Shown here: piece by piece, positions 51,079 to 59,946 of the stretch | How positions within the stretch are numbered: the first letter of the stretch is position 1 | Layout: each line of letters starts with the position of its first letter | NCBI GenBank assembly: GCA_012798065.1 | Contig: JAAZNW010000001.1 | Span: 1-64,000, forward strand | Reading direction: 5' to 3' | Length of the DNA: 64,000 nt | Origin: Chloroflexota bacterium | Lineage (GTDB): Bacteria > Chloroflexota > Anaerolineae > Anaerolineales > Anaerolineaceae | The notes under the pieces: model-generated | What the model saw: the letters and a program-made list of their open reading frames with translations, nothing else | The model's database searches: none | Told to the model about the DNA's origin: nothing | Made by a program: the position numbers and the translations under genes

Positions 51079-52011
51079 TTAAAAACTGATTTGACCTGGT
51101 TTTGCAAAGAATCCGGCGATTTGAGCTGCGAGCAGCGCATTATTCTTTAATAGCGCCAAGTTTGCCTGCAGGCTTTTCCCCGCTGTGATTTTGCCCAGTT
51201 CCTCCAACAGAAATGGAGAGAGTGCCGCGCCTGAGATCCCCTTGCGGTTGGCGGATTCAACGGCTTGGGCGATCGCGTCATCGATTTTCTGCTGGTCTAC
51301 CCCATATTCCGCCGGAATGGGGTTGCATACCAGAACCGCGCTGCGGCACCCGGCACGCCAATGAGCCGAAGCGATTTTAAAGGCTTCCAGCGCAGATTCA
51401 ATACGGTAGTCCACTTTAAAACCACTGCCTGGTGAATAGAACCCCGGGAATTCATTCGTCTGGAAACCCAGGACAGGCACCCCGCGGGTTTCCAGGTTTT
51501 CCAGCGTGGCAGGAATATCCAGAATGGCTTTGGCACCCGCGCAAACGACGACGAGCGGGTTGCTGGATAGTGCAGGTAAATCGGCTGAAATATCAAAAAC
51601 ATTTCCACGATGCACTCCGCCGATTCCGCCGGTAGCGAAGACCTTAATGCCAGCAGCGCGGGCAACCATCAAAGTTGCGGCGACGGTCGTACCGCCGCAC
51701 GCCCCGCTGTTCAAAGCGATCCCGATATTGCGCGGGTTAATTTTGATGGGGTTGTTTTCCTCTGCCAGGCGCCGGAGTTCAGATTCGCTGGCGCCAATGA
51801 CGATCTTGCCGTCAATGAACGCGATGGTGGCGGGGATGGCTCCCTGACCGCGGACAATCGCTTCCATTGAGAGGGCGAGTTCCAGGTTGGCAGGGCGGGG
51901 TAGCCCATGCGTGATGACTGCTGACTCCAGGGCAACGACTGGCTGCCCATTTGATAAGTCTTGGCGCACATCAGGGCGAACGAGATAAATATCTGGGAGG
52001 TCCAGTTTCAT
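51079..52011 (-). CDS. psuG: Pseudouridine-5'-phosphate glycosidase
   Basis: VALESAVITHGLPRP, TIAFIDGKIVIG, FATGGIGGVHRG, GFQTNEFPGFY motifs. Confidence 0.93.
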   Translation of the reverse strand: MKLDLPDIYLVRPDVRQDLSNGQPVVALESAVITHGLPRPANLELALSMEAIVRGQGAIPATIAFIDGKIVIGASESELRRLAEENNPIKINPRNIGIALNSGACGGTTVAATLMVARAAGIKVFATGGIGGVHRGNVFDISADLPALSSNPLVVVCAGAKAILDIPATLENLETRGVPVLGFQTNEFPGFYSPGSGFKVDYRIESALEAFKIASAHWRAGCRSAVLVCNPIPAEYGVDQQKIDDAIAQAVESANRKGISGAALSPFLLEELGKITAGKSLQANLALLKNNALLAAQIAGFFAKPGQISF

Positions 52012-52098
52012 GGTCAGTCTCCGGCTGTGATATAGTGCAGTATATATTAAAATGGTGAATAGGGCATCCTTATTCGGAAAAAAGGCAGGAGACTACAA

Positions 52099-53013
52099 TT
52101 GACCCCGGGGCAGCAAGTGACAAAGCGTAAGCGTATATTGCGGGATTTTAAGGTTTATTGGGTTCTTCCGCTGATTTTTACCAGCATGCTGGGCGTAAGC
52201 CTGGTGCATTACTTTGGCGGCAACCTGAATGGGATCAGTATTATCCTGGGTGGCATGGTTTGCCTGTCGTTGTTCGCGATGCGCATCTTCTTGAACGCCT
52301 ATTTTGACCATCCGGACTCTCCGATCTCGGCGCTGAGTCGCGAAGATGAACAATGGGAAAAATTGAAAGAGGTCAAACGCAACCTCTTGCTTCAGTACTC
52401 ATTATTGAGTTTAACCGCTGGCGCCACCTGCACTATTCTTCTTATCGCGCGTCAGGCGCTCTCCACAGCAGGATTGATTTTCTTAGGGCTGGTTTTGTTG
52501 GGCTTCCTTTTATGCGCAAGCCCACCTTTACGACTGGATAGAAACGGTTACGGGGACCTGGTTGAGGGGGTTGTCACGGTGAACCTGGTTCCGGCCTTCA
52601 TGGTCAGCTTGCACCAGGGGGAGGTTCCAGCCCTGCTCTTGCCGTTGACTCTGCCTTTGTTGCTTTTGTACATTGCCGCGAAAATCATGTTCGCCTTGAA
52701 AGATTATGGCTTTGACATCATGCACGGGCAGAAGAGTCTGGTTACCCTCACGGGCTGGAAAATCGCGGTTTTCCTTCACAACTTGCTGATTTTGGGATCT
52801 TTTGTGTTGATTGGCGTCTTTTTGCTGACCAGAGGACTGCCCTGGTCACTGGCCTGGCCAGCGTGGATGGTTCTCCCATTTGGGATTTTTCAGGTATGGC
52901 AGGTGCTGTGCGTGGCGGAAGGTGATAAACCAGCCTGGAAAATCATGCTCTGGTTGGCAATAGGGATGGTACTGATGATGATCTACTTAATCCAGGTGCC
53001 GCTATGGTTCTGA
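52099..53013 (+). CDS. UbiA prenyltransferase-like membrane protein (divergent)
   Basis: Multi-TM; NAYFDHPDSP and KDYGFDIMHGQKSLVTLTG occupy positions of the two UbiA Asp motifs. Confidence 0.6.
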   Translation: MTPGQQVTKRKRILRDFKVYWVLPLIFTSMLGVSLVHYFGGNLNGISIILGGMVCLSLFAMRIFLNAYFDHPDSPISALSREDEQWEKLKEVKRNLLLQYSLLSLTAGATCTILLIARQALSTAGLIFLGLVLLGFLLCASPPLRLDRNGYGDLVEGVVTVNLVPAFMVSLHQGEVPALLLPLTLPLLLLYIAAKIMFALKDYGFDIMHGQKSLVTLTGWKIAVFLHNLLILGSFVLIGVFLLTRGLPWSLAWPAWMVLPFGIFQVWQVLCVAEGDKPAWKIMLWLAIGMVLMMIYLIQVPLWF

Positions 53014-53062
53014 TGGTGGTTGAAGGGATTTGATATAATCAGACAGGAACAGGAGGAATACC

Positions 53063-53515
53063 ATGCTTAAAGAAAACACGCAGGCTCCAGATTTTTCACT
53101 GCCAGATGAAACTGGTGTTATCCACACACTCTCCCAATACGCTGGTCGGAATATTATCCTTTATTTCTACCCGAAGGACGACACCCCAGGATGCACCATT
53201 GAAGCCTGCAACTTCAGAGATGATTACAGCGCTTACGAAAACAGCCAGGTGGTTATCCTGGGGGTGAGCCCTGATTCTCCCAAATCACACGCCAGATTTA
53301 AAGCCAAATATCACTTACCGTTTTCACTGCTTTCTGATGAAGAGCATAAAGTGCTGGAAATGTATGGCGTCTGGGGAAAGAAAAAAATGTTCGGCAAGGA
53401 ATACCACGGTGTTTTACGCACCACCTACCTTATCGGCAAAGACGGGAAGATTATCAAAGTATTTAAAAATGTAAAACCCGCTGGCCACAGCGCCGAAATC
53501 CTGGCAAACCTGTAA
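53063..53515 (+). CDS. bcp: Thioredoxin-dependent peroxiredoxin (Bcp/PrxQ)
   Basis: NIILYFYPKDDTPGCTIEACNFRD; SD aggagg. Confidence 0.94.
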   Translation: MLKENTQAPDFSLPDETGVIHTLSQYAGRNIILYFYPKDDTPGCTIEACNFRDDYSAYENSQVVILGVSPDSPKSHARFKAKYHLPFSLLSDEEHKVLEMYGVWGKKKMFGKEYHGVLRTTYLIGKDGKIIKVFKNVKPAGHSAEILANL

Positions 53516-53550
53516 AAACCGCAAGGCTGAGGGGAGGGCTTACGCCTTTT

Positions 53551-53895
53551 TTACTGCAGCGTGAGGATCGTTTTGCCTTTATTCCACAGCTGTTCTAACC
53601 GGTAATAATTTCGCATTTCGGGCGAGAAGATATGCACCACGATATCTTCAAGGTCGGCCACCAGCCAGCCATCTCGTGATTCTCCCTCGATGTTGACAAT
53701 CAGCTCCAGGTCTTTCTTAATGTAATCACGCAGGGTTGTAGCCAGCGCTTGCAGCATTCGATCGCTGGTCCCGTTGCAAATGATGAAAAAATCTGTAAAA
53801 GTGGTCAGTTCACGGATGTCCAGCAAGATAATCTTTTCAGCTTTTTTTTCTTCCAGGAAATTGACGATTCGATGTGCTTTTTCGATTGGATCCAG
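53551..53895 (-). CDS. rsfS: Ribosome silencing factor RsfS, probable CTG start
   Basis: Reading frame open upstream of the track ORF: LDPIEKAHRIVNFLEEKKAEKIILLDIRELTTFTDFFIICNGTS...; SD-like gagaggtg precedes CTG at 53895. Confidence 0.85.
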   Translation of the reverse strand: MDPIEKAHRIVNFLEEKKAEKIILLDIRELTTFTDFFIICNGTSDRMLQALATTLRDYIKKDLELIVNIEGESRDGWLVADLEDIVVHIFSPEMRNYYRLEQLWNKGKTILTLQ

Positions 53896-53941
53896 GATTC
53901 ACCTCTCAATGATCGATTTTCTGAATTCTAACATAGTTGTT

Positions 53942-54532
53942 CTAACCTTTTAATCTATGCGCCGAAAGGATGGAATAAACTGGCCCTGAGGGTTGAAGGT
54001 CAGATTTGAACAGTATGATCTTATCTGCGACCATATCACCGAAAACGGGCGCGGGTTGGAGGTTCCTCAGGCGGGTAATGACCTCTTGATAACGTTGACC
54101 GGCAACTTGCTGGTTAACGCGGGCAAGCGTGAGATGAGGGGAAAAGGGTTTGCGCTCCGCAGGAAAGCCAAGCGCAGATATCGCTTTTTCGATTTGTTCG
54201 CTCATGCGCTGTATCGGTTCAACCGGCTGCACTCCCACCCAAATAACGCGGGGTTGTTTGAACCAACCAGGAAAAGCACCCAAGCCGCTGATGGTGATGG
54301 AGGTCTGCTTCAAGGTTACTGTCAAGCGATCCAAATGCTCACTGATGGCGGGAAGGCTGGCTGCTTTTACATCCCCCAGGAATTTTAGGGTCAGGTGGAT
54401 ATTTTCTGGCTTTACCGGGCGAAAACCGGCGTCGCGGTTCGCGAGCCCATAGCTTTGGATGAACAAGCCAAGTTGTTGATGAATCTCGCGGGTGAGCGGA
54501 ATGGCGATGAAGGCACGAATGTTAGTTTGCAT
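53942..54532 (-). CDS. thpR: RNA 2',3'-cyclic phosphodiesterase (2H family)
   Basis: HLTLKFLGDV and HLTLARVN (two HxT motifs), RAFIAIPL. Confidence 0.92.
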   Translation of the reverse strand: MQTNIRAFIAIPLTREIHQQLGLFIQSYGLANRDAGFRPVKPENIHLTLKFLGDVKAASLPAISEHLDRLTVTLKQTSITISGLGAFPGWFKQPRVIWVGVQPVEPIQRMSEQIEKAISALGFPAERKPFSPHLTLARVNQQVAGQRYQEVITRLRNLQPAPVFGDMVADKIILFKSDLQPSGPVYSILSAHRLKG

Positions 54533-54613
54533 CTCTGGTTCTCATTCTACCTGGTTTTTCTATGCGGAAAGAGACGTGATATGGCTTATCTACCCATTTT
54601 ACCTAAATCATGG

Positions 54614-54619
54614 TATAAG
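54614..54619 (+). promoter_or_regulatory. Extended -10 promoter of 6S RNA
   Basis: TGGTATAAG; predicted +1 near 54626, the start of the closing stem. Confidence 0.5.
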
Positions 54620-54625
54620 AACGAT

Positions 54626-54796
54626 ACCCTGCTGTGTTCGTGATGATGCGACACCGGTTTTGAGCCAACACTTCTAAAAGGGATCCTCCTCTCAACAGGG
54701 TAACGCGATAGGCTTCGGCCAAGGCGGATCTCTGTGGCAGGATCCACCTGCTTCGGCAGGTTCAAAACTACGCAGCACACGGCATGGTGGGGTCTT
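54626..54796 (+). ncRNA. ssrS: 6S RNA
   Basis: Closing stem ACCcTGCTGTGT/ACACGGCAtGGT; 11-bp stem GGTTTTGAGCC/GGTTCAAAACT; central bubble with 3'-strand hairpin CCTGCttcgGCAGG; apical GGATCCT/AGGATCC; GGGGTCTTTTTTT end. Confidence 0.85.
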
Positions 54797-55013
54797 TTTT
54801 TCTCAACAAACCCGGATCAATTTGCATAGAAAAACCACCGCTGGTGAAGCGCTGCCTTGGAAGGATGAGCGTGAGTATAAGCAGGCGGTGTGGTTCCATT
54901 GAGCAACCGAGGCTAAATGTAAACACCTGGGCTGTGTTTGAAATCAAACCGAGATCGTTTTCCGAGATGGAGGTCGATGAGCGCCCACGTTCAAATCAAA
55001 ATTATTAAAATCG

Positions 55014-55042
55014 TTGACATTCTCACATTCACTTGCTACACT
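55014..55042 (+). promoter_or_regulatory. Sigma70-type promoter of FHA gene
   Basis: TTGACA (55014-55019), 17-nt spacer, TACACT (55037-55042). Confidence 0.7.
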
Positions 55043-55065
55043 AATAAAATGATAAGGAGGAGCAT

Positions 55066-55800
55066 ATGGCAAATTTTCGTTTAATCCTTCAAAGTGGAAG
55101 TGCTGCCGGGACGGAATACCCGCTTGAAAAGACCGAGATCTACCTTGGCCGAGACTTGAGCAATGATGTGGTCATCAATGACCCTGAAGTTTCTCGCCGA
55201 CACGCCCGGTTGGTACTGACTGGGAACACGTATGTCATTGAGGACCTGGGATCTACCAACGGCACTTTTTTGCGCGGGCAAAGATTAAGCGCGCCCATGT
55301 TGCTCAATCCGGGTGAAACCATCACCATAGGAGAAAATGTTCTGCTCAAATTTGAAGGCGCGTCCATCGATCCTAACGCCACAGTGGCGGCTTTCAGGCG
55401 CTCTTCTGCCGAGCCAGTTACCTCCGCGGCACCTGCCCAACAACCTTTCGTACCTCAGCAGCCTGCAGCGCCGCGTTACACGCCCGCCCAGCCCGCTGCG
55501 CCCCAATACGGCGCACCTCAACCCGCCGCTCCGCAGTTCGTGCCGCAACAGCCTGTGACCCCTCCCTTCGCCACGCCACAACCGGCGCCTCCCGTCCACG
55601 CTGCTGTGGGAGGGGCTTCCCCCGCTCCGTACGCGCCGACGGCGAAAAAGAAATCTGGATGGCTGATCGCATTACTGGTTGTGGTGGGTGTTTTGCTTAT
55701 CTTTTGCATTGTCCCCTGGCTAATCATTGAGGTCACAGATAGTTACTGCGCGCTTTTTCCGGGGATCTTTAATTCAATCCAGCCGGGCGTCTGCCCGTAA
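55066..55800 (+). CDS. FHA domain protein with Pro/Gln/Ala-rich linker and C-terminal TM
   Basis: LGRDLSNDVVINDPEVSRRHARL...DLGSTNGTFLRG; SD aaggagg. Confidence 0.9.
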   Translation: MANFRLILQSGSAAGTEYPLEKTEIYLGRDLSNDVVINDPEVSRRHARLVLTGNTYVIEDLGSTNGTFLRGQRLSAPMLLNPGETITIGENVLLKFEGASIDPNATVAAFRRSSAEPVTSAAPAQQPFVPQQPAAPRYTPAQPAAPQYGAPQPAAPQFVPQQPVTPPFATPQPAPPVHAAVGGASPAPYAPTAKKKSGWLIALLVVVGVLLIFCIVPWLIIEVTDSYCALFPGIFNSIQPGVCP

Positions 55801-55818
55801 ACCTAATAAAAACCCAGA

Positions 55819-55852
55819 CGAAACTGGCTGCGTAAAGCCAGTTTCGTTTTTT
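55819..55852 (+). terminator. Rho-independent terminator
   Basis: CGAAACTGGCT gcgtaa AGCCAGTTTCG TTTTTT. Confidence 0.95.
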
Positions 55853-55875
55853 AACCACTATCCCTTATAATAATC

Positions 55876-57150
55876 ATGATGACACTTCAGGAAAACCCCT
55901 CTTCGCCAGGCTGGTCGACCAACACAAAACTTGTGGTGGGACTGGCGTTGTCTGGCATTACTATTCTCTTGCTCATCCGTTTTCACAATATCCTGGCGCC
56001 GTTGCTCACCTCCGTGTTGGTAGCGTATTTATTCCATCCAATCGCGACTTTTTTTAATAAGAAGCTGAAAATTCCCTGGCGCCTGATTACAACCATCCTT
56101 TTTCTGCTCTTGTTCGCCATCATTATCGGGCTGTTAACCTGGGGCGGTATTTCCATTGTTGAACAGGTACAAAACCTGATCAAACTAATCCAGGGAATGA
56201 TCACCGACCTGCCTGGATTTTTCGAGGAAATTTCCAGTAAACCTTTGGTCATTGGACCTTTTGAATTTGACCTTTCGAAGCTCGAATTGGAAACACTCTG
56301 GACTCAGGTTGCGGGGATCGTCCAACCGTTATTGGCACAACTGGGTAGCCTTATTGGTTCGCTGGCAACTGGTATTGGTTCAACGCTCACCTGGCTGGTC
56401 TTTATTCTTCTGATTGCGTATTTTATTCTGTCGGAGAGCAACAAGGCGAATTTGATCAGAATTGTCATCCCCAGGTACCAGGAAGATATACAGAAGATCG
56501 TCACCCAGCTAGGGCATATCTGGAACGCCTTCCTGCGTGGGCAGCTACTCATTTTTGTCATCACCGTTGCCTATTACGCCCTTCTGCTCAGCGTGCTGGG
56601 GGTCAAGAACTTATTCCTGCTCGCGTTTTTAGCGGGGCTCGCGCGCTTTGTCCCTTACGTCGGGCCGTTTGTAGCCTGGACGACATATGGCTTGGTGGCG
56701 CTATTTCAAACCGAGCACCTGGGAATGCAGCCACTCCCATACGCGCTGCTGGTGGTGGGCTGCGCCTGGTTTTCTGATTTTCTGCTGGACAATTTTGTAG
56801 TGCCAAGAGTAATGTCAGATGCGCTCGCCATTCATCCTGCCGCTGTACTCGTAATGGTGATCATTTCAGCCAGCCTGTTCGGGTTCCTGGGAATTCTGTT
56901 AGCGGCTCCTGTTTTGGCTTCAATTCAACTCATCGTGACCTACTTGATAAGTAAACTCGCAGACCAGGATCCCTGGCTGAACCTGAGGGTCATCCAACCC
57001 CCGGAAAAACTATCGGTAATCTTCATACGGCAGTGGCAGCGCACGAAAAATGCTTTCTTGAGGATCAATATCTTTAAAAGAGACACTGCTAAAAAACAGG
57101 CAAATAACCCACAACAATCAAGTAAGAAAAAAGGAGAAAAAAATGAGTGA
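55876..57150 (+). CDS. AI-2E family transporter
   Basis: Multi-TM with FVPYVGPFVA, FLGILLAAPVLA motifs. Confidence 0.88.
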   Translation: MMTLQENPSSPGWSTNTKLVVGLALSGITILLLIRFHNILAPLLTSVLVAYLFHPIATFFNKKLKIPWRLITTILFLLLFAIIIGLLTWGGISIVEQVQNLIKLIQGMITDLPGFFEEISSKPLVIGPFEFDLSKLELETLWTQVAGIVQPLLAQLGSLIGSLATGIGSTLTWLVFILLIAYFILSESNKANLIRIVIPRYQEDIQKIVTQLGHIWNAFLRGQLLIFVITVAYYALLLSVLGVKNLFLLAFLAGLARFVPYVGPFVAWTTYGLVALFQTEHLGMQPLPYALLVVGCAWFSDFLLDNFVVPRVMSDALAIHPAAVLVMVIISASLFGFLGILLAAPVLASIQLIVTYLISKLADQDPWLNLRVIQPPEKLSVIFIRQWQRTKNAFLRINIFKRDTAKKQANNPQQSSKKKGEKNE

Positions 57151-57322
57151 AAATTTTGATCCGAAAGTGACCACGATTGCAGAAACAGATAGTTACGCAG
57201 TTTGGTCTGCGGAAGAACCGGATGGCGAGACGACTTATAACCTGGAATTGAACAACGTTACGATTCACATGTTTGAAGAAGAGTACGCCGAGTTTCTGGA
57301 ATTGGTGAAAAAACTTAAATAA
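57143..57322 (+). CDS. 59-aa acidic small protein, hypothetical
   Basis: MSENFDPKVTTIAETDSYAVWSAEEPDGETTYNLELNNVTIHMFEEEYAEFLELVKKLK*; SD aaaggag; overlaps stop of AI-2E gene by 8 nt; absent from ORF track. Confidence 0.7.
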   Translation: MSENFDPKVTTIAETDSYAVWSAEEPDGETTYNLELNNVTIHMFEEEYAEFLELVKKLK

Positions 57323-57400
57323 GGAATAACAGAGCGACCATCTGCTCTGTTGTGATGATTGATTGGACGCTCCAATAAAAACGACAATCAAGGATTGTGC

Positions 57401-58456
57401 ATGGATTTAAACGAACATCAGCATTTTGCCCAAATTGATCGCGAGGATATGCTTGGGCATATTATGGGTTTGCCACTACAACTGGAGAAAGCCTGGCATC
57501 TCGGAAAAAAACAGCCATTAACCGGAATCCAACCAGTGGAACGCATCATTCTGGCCGGGATGGGCGGCTCAGCCATTGGCGGCGACCTGCTGGCTTCTTA
57601 CGCCGCTGATCAGTTAGAGGTGCCTTTAATCGTTCACCGCGATTATGACCTGCCGGCGTGCGCTTCAGGCGCGGGAACGCTGGTGGTGGCTTCTTCTCAT
57701 TCCGGTAATACGGAAGAGGTGCTGTCGGCTTTCGAGCGAGCCTTAAAAAACAAATGCCAGCTCATAGTGGTGTGCACTGGCGGAAAGCTGGAAGCGCTGG
57801 CGCGGGAGCACCATGTTCCGTTATGGAAATTCGAACATCATGGTCAACCCAGGGCCGCGGTGGGGTATTCATTCGGGCTGTTATTGGCGTTATTAACCAG
57901 GCTTGGTTTGCTGCCAGACCCTGAGCGGGAAGCGCAGGCGGCCATTAAAGGGATGAGAGCGCTTCAAGAGAAAATTGACGCGCCAATACCGGTGCTGAAA
58001 AATCCAGCAAAAAGGCTGGCGGGGCAATTGATTGGGCGTCACATTACTGTGTTTTCCAGCGGCTTTATGTCTCCTGTGGCGCGGCGCTGGAAAACGCAGC
58101 TCAACGAAGTGGCAAAGGCGTTCGCGTCTTTTGAGTATTTACCTGAGGCTGACCATAATACCCTGACCGGTATTTGGAATCCACCCGGCAGCGAGACGAG
58201 AGAATTTTGCCTGTTTCTGCTGGCAGGGGAGGATCATCCGCGCAACTTACTGCGTTTGGAGAAGACCAAACGCATCCTCATGCTGGAAGGGATTGGCACG
58301 GATCTCTTTACCGCCGTAGGAGAAACACGCCTCGAGCAGATGTGGAACGCGCTGCTCTTTGGAGATTACCTGGCGTTTTACCTGGCGATGATTTACGACA
58401 CGGACCCTACACCCATTCCTCCTATCGCCACACTCAAAGAAGAAATGAGCGCATAA
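57401..58456 (+). CDS. Bifunctional phosphoglucose/phosphomannose isomerase
   Basis: ILAGMGGSAIGGDL and VVASSHSGNTEEVLSAF motifs. Confidence 0.9.
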   Translation: MDLNEHQHFAQIDREDMLGHIMGLPLQLEKAWHLGKKQPLTGIQPVERIILAGMGGSAIGGDLLASYAADQLEVPLIVHRDYDLPACASGAGTLVVASSHSGNTEEVLSAFERALKNKCQLIVVCTGGKLEALAREHHVPLWKFEHHGQPRAAVGYSFGLLLALLTRLGLLPDPEREAQAAIKGMRALQEKIDAPIPVLKNPAKRLAGQLIGRHITVFSSGFMSPVARRWKTQLNEVAKAFASFEYLPEADHNTLTGIWNPPGSETREFCLFLLAGEDHPRNLLRLEKTKRILMLEGIGTDLFTAVGETRLEQMWNALLFGDYLAFYLAMIYDTDPTPIPPIATLKEEMSA

Positions 58457-58477
58457 ACCCATCATTAACACCAGCGG

Positions 58478-58508
58478 ACTGCAGGCGCGGTTGCCTGCAG
58501 TTTGTTTC
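58478..58508 (+). terminator. Rho-independent terminator
   Basis: ACTGCAGGC gcggtt GCCTGCAGT followed by ttgtttc. Confidence 0.75.
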
Positions 58509-58536
58509 TTGACAATTAGAACAGATTTGCTATACT
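58509..58536 (+). promoter_or_regulatory. dinB promoter
   Basis: TTGACA (58509-58514), 16-nt spacer, TATACT (58531-58536), 10 nt before ATG. Confidence 0.75.
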
Positions 58537-58545
58537 AAATTCAGC

Positions 58546-59745
58546 ATGAGTAAAAGCGCAACACGAAAAATCCTCCATGTTGACCTGGACGCGTTTTTTT
58601 GCGCGGTTGAAGAGCAAAGGGAACCTTCGCTTGCGGGTAAGGCTTTTGCGGTAGGAGGAAAGGCTGACCAGCGCGGGGTTATTTGCTCCTGTTCATACCC
58701 GGCTCGCAGAAAAGGGGTTCGTTCAGCCATGCCTACAGGGCAGGCGCTGCGCTTATGCCCTGAATTGATTTTGATCTCTACCCATTTCGGCGAATACTCC
58801 GCAAAATCTAGTCAGGTGATGGAAATCTTTCATCAGTTGAGCGGGCTGGTGGAACAGGTATCGGTGGATGAAGCGTTCATTGACGTAACTGATTTGCCAG
58901 AACCGGTAGAGCAGATCGCGCGCGCATTGCAGGCCCGAGTGAAATTGGACACCAGTCTACCGTGCTCAATTGGCGCCGCGAGTAATAAACTTGTGGCAAA
59001 GATTGCCACAGACACCGGCAAAAACCAAAGTAGAACAGATGGGTACCCGCAGGCGATCTTATGTGTACCTGCGGGTACAGAAAGGAGCTTTTTGTCTCCT
59101 TTACCGGTGAGAGCCATGTGGGGTGTTGGACCGAAGATGGAGTCCATCCTGCTAGGGATGGGGTTGCGCACGATTGGTGATATCGCCAACTGCTCTGTTG
59201 ACCGGTTGGAAAGGCGATTTGGAAAAAGCGGTGTTGATTTGCATCAGCACGCCCTGGGGATTGACAATCGACCAGTGACCGTATCTTATGAAGCCAAATC
59301 CATCAGCCAGGAGGTTACATTTGCCCGCGATACCACCGACTTGCTTTTCTTGCGGCGCACCCTGCACGAACTTGCAATCAAGGTGGGCTATCGTATGCGT
59401 TGTGAGGGTTTATGCGCGCGAGTGATTCGCCTCAAACTGCGTTTTGCTGATTTTACCACCCACACCCGGCAGGTGATGCTGCAGGCGCCCACTGACCAGG
59501 ATAGTGTGATCGCCACCGAAGCTGAAACGTTATTAATGAAATTATGGCAGCCTGACCGCCCGGTGCGTTTGATTGGTGTTGGAGGGGCGAACCTGGTGGA
59601 ACATGTTCACCAGCTTACCCTGTGGGAAAGCAAAACGCAGAAAGAAAGGAAATTGTTAATCGCGTTGGATGAACTACGCGAGAAATATGGAAAGGAGGCC
59701 GTTCAGCGCGCTGACCATATCCGCAAGCGGCACAAAGAGGAGTGA
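58546..59745 (+). CDS. dinB: DNA polymerase IV (Y family)
   Basis: HVDLDAFFCAVEE, CSYPARRKGVRSAMP, SVDEAFIDVTD motifs. Confidence 0.95.
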   Translation: MSKSATRKILHVDLDAFFCAVEEQREPSLAGKAFAVGGKADQRGVICSCSYPARRKGVRSAMPTGQALRLCPELILISTHFGEYSAKSSQVMEIFHQLSGLVEQVSVDEAFIDVTDLPEPVEQIARALQARVKLDTSLPCSIGAASNKLVAKIATDTGKNQSRTDGYPQAILCVPAGTERSFLSPLPVRAMWGVGPKMESILLGMGLRTIGDIANCSVDRLERRFGKSGVDLHQHALGIDNRPVTVSYEAKSISQEVTFARDTTDLLFLRRTLHELAIKVGYRMRCEGLCARVIRLKLRFADFTTHTRQVMLQAPTDQDSVIATEAETLLMKLWQPDRPVRLIGVGGANLVEHVHQLTLWESKTQKERKLLIALDELREKYGKEAVQRADHIRKRHKEE

Positions 59746-59803
59746 ACCGGGAACTATGTACCTCTCTGTTTTCTTCATTCTGTCTTTATTCTGCTCTGTT
59801 TGC

Positions 59804-59832
59804 TTGCCTCTGGGTGACGAGTGCATTATAAT
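59804..59832 (+). promoter_or_regulatory. tRNA-Thr promoter
   Basis: TTGCCT (59804-59809), 17-nt spacer, TATAAT (59827-59832). Confidence 0.7.
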
Positions 59833-59849
59833 TTCGAGGTTCGAAGCAA

Positions 59850-59922
59850 GCCACCGTAGCTCAGCTGGCAGAGCAGGCGTTTCGTAAACGTCAGGTCAAG
59901 GGTTCGAATCCCTTCGGTGGCT
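59850..59922 (+). tRNA. tRNA-Thr(CGT)
   Basis: GCCACCG/CGGTGGC acceptor, GGCGT-TTCGTAA-ACGTC anticodon arm, AAGGG-TTCGAAT-CCCTT T-arm; no encoded CCA. Confidence 0.95.
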
Positions 59923-59946
59923 CAATCATTTCCGGCAAAAAAAGCT

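Noticed and set aside
54784-55008. 74-aa ORF after the 6S RNA
   Set aside because: Start codon lies within the 6S 3' end, no SD, no recognisable domain.
58509-58540. LexA/SOS box in the dinB promoter (agaacagatttgctatact)
   Set aside because: Only one half-site-like GAACA is visible; no clear palindrome, and the LexA motif of this lineage is unknown to me.
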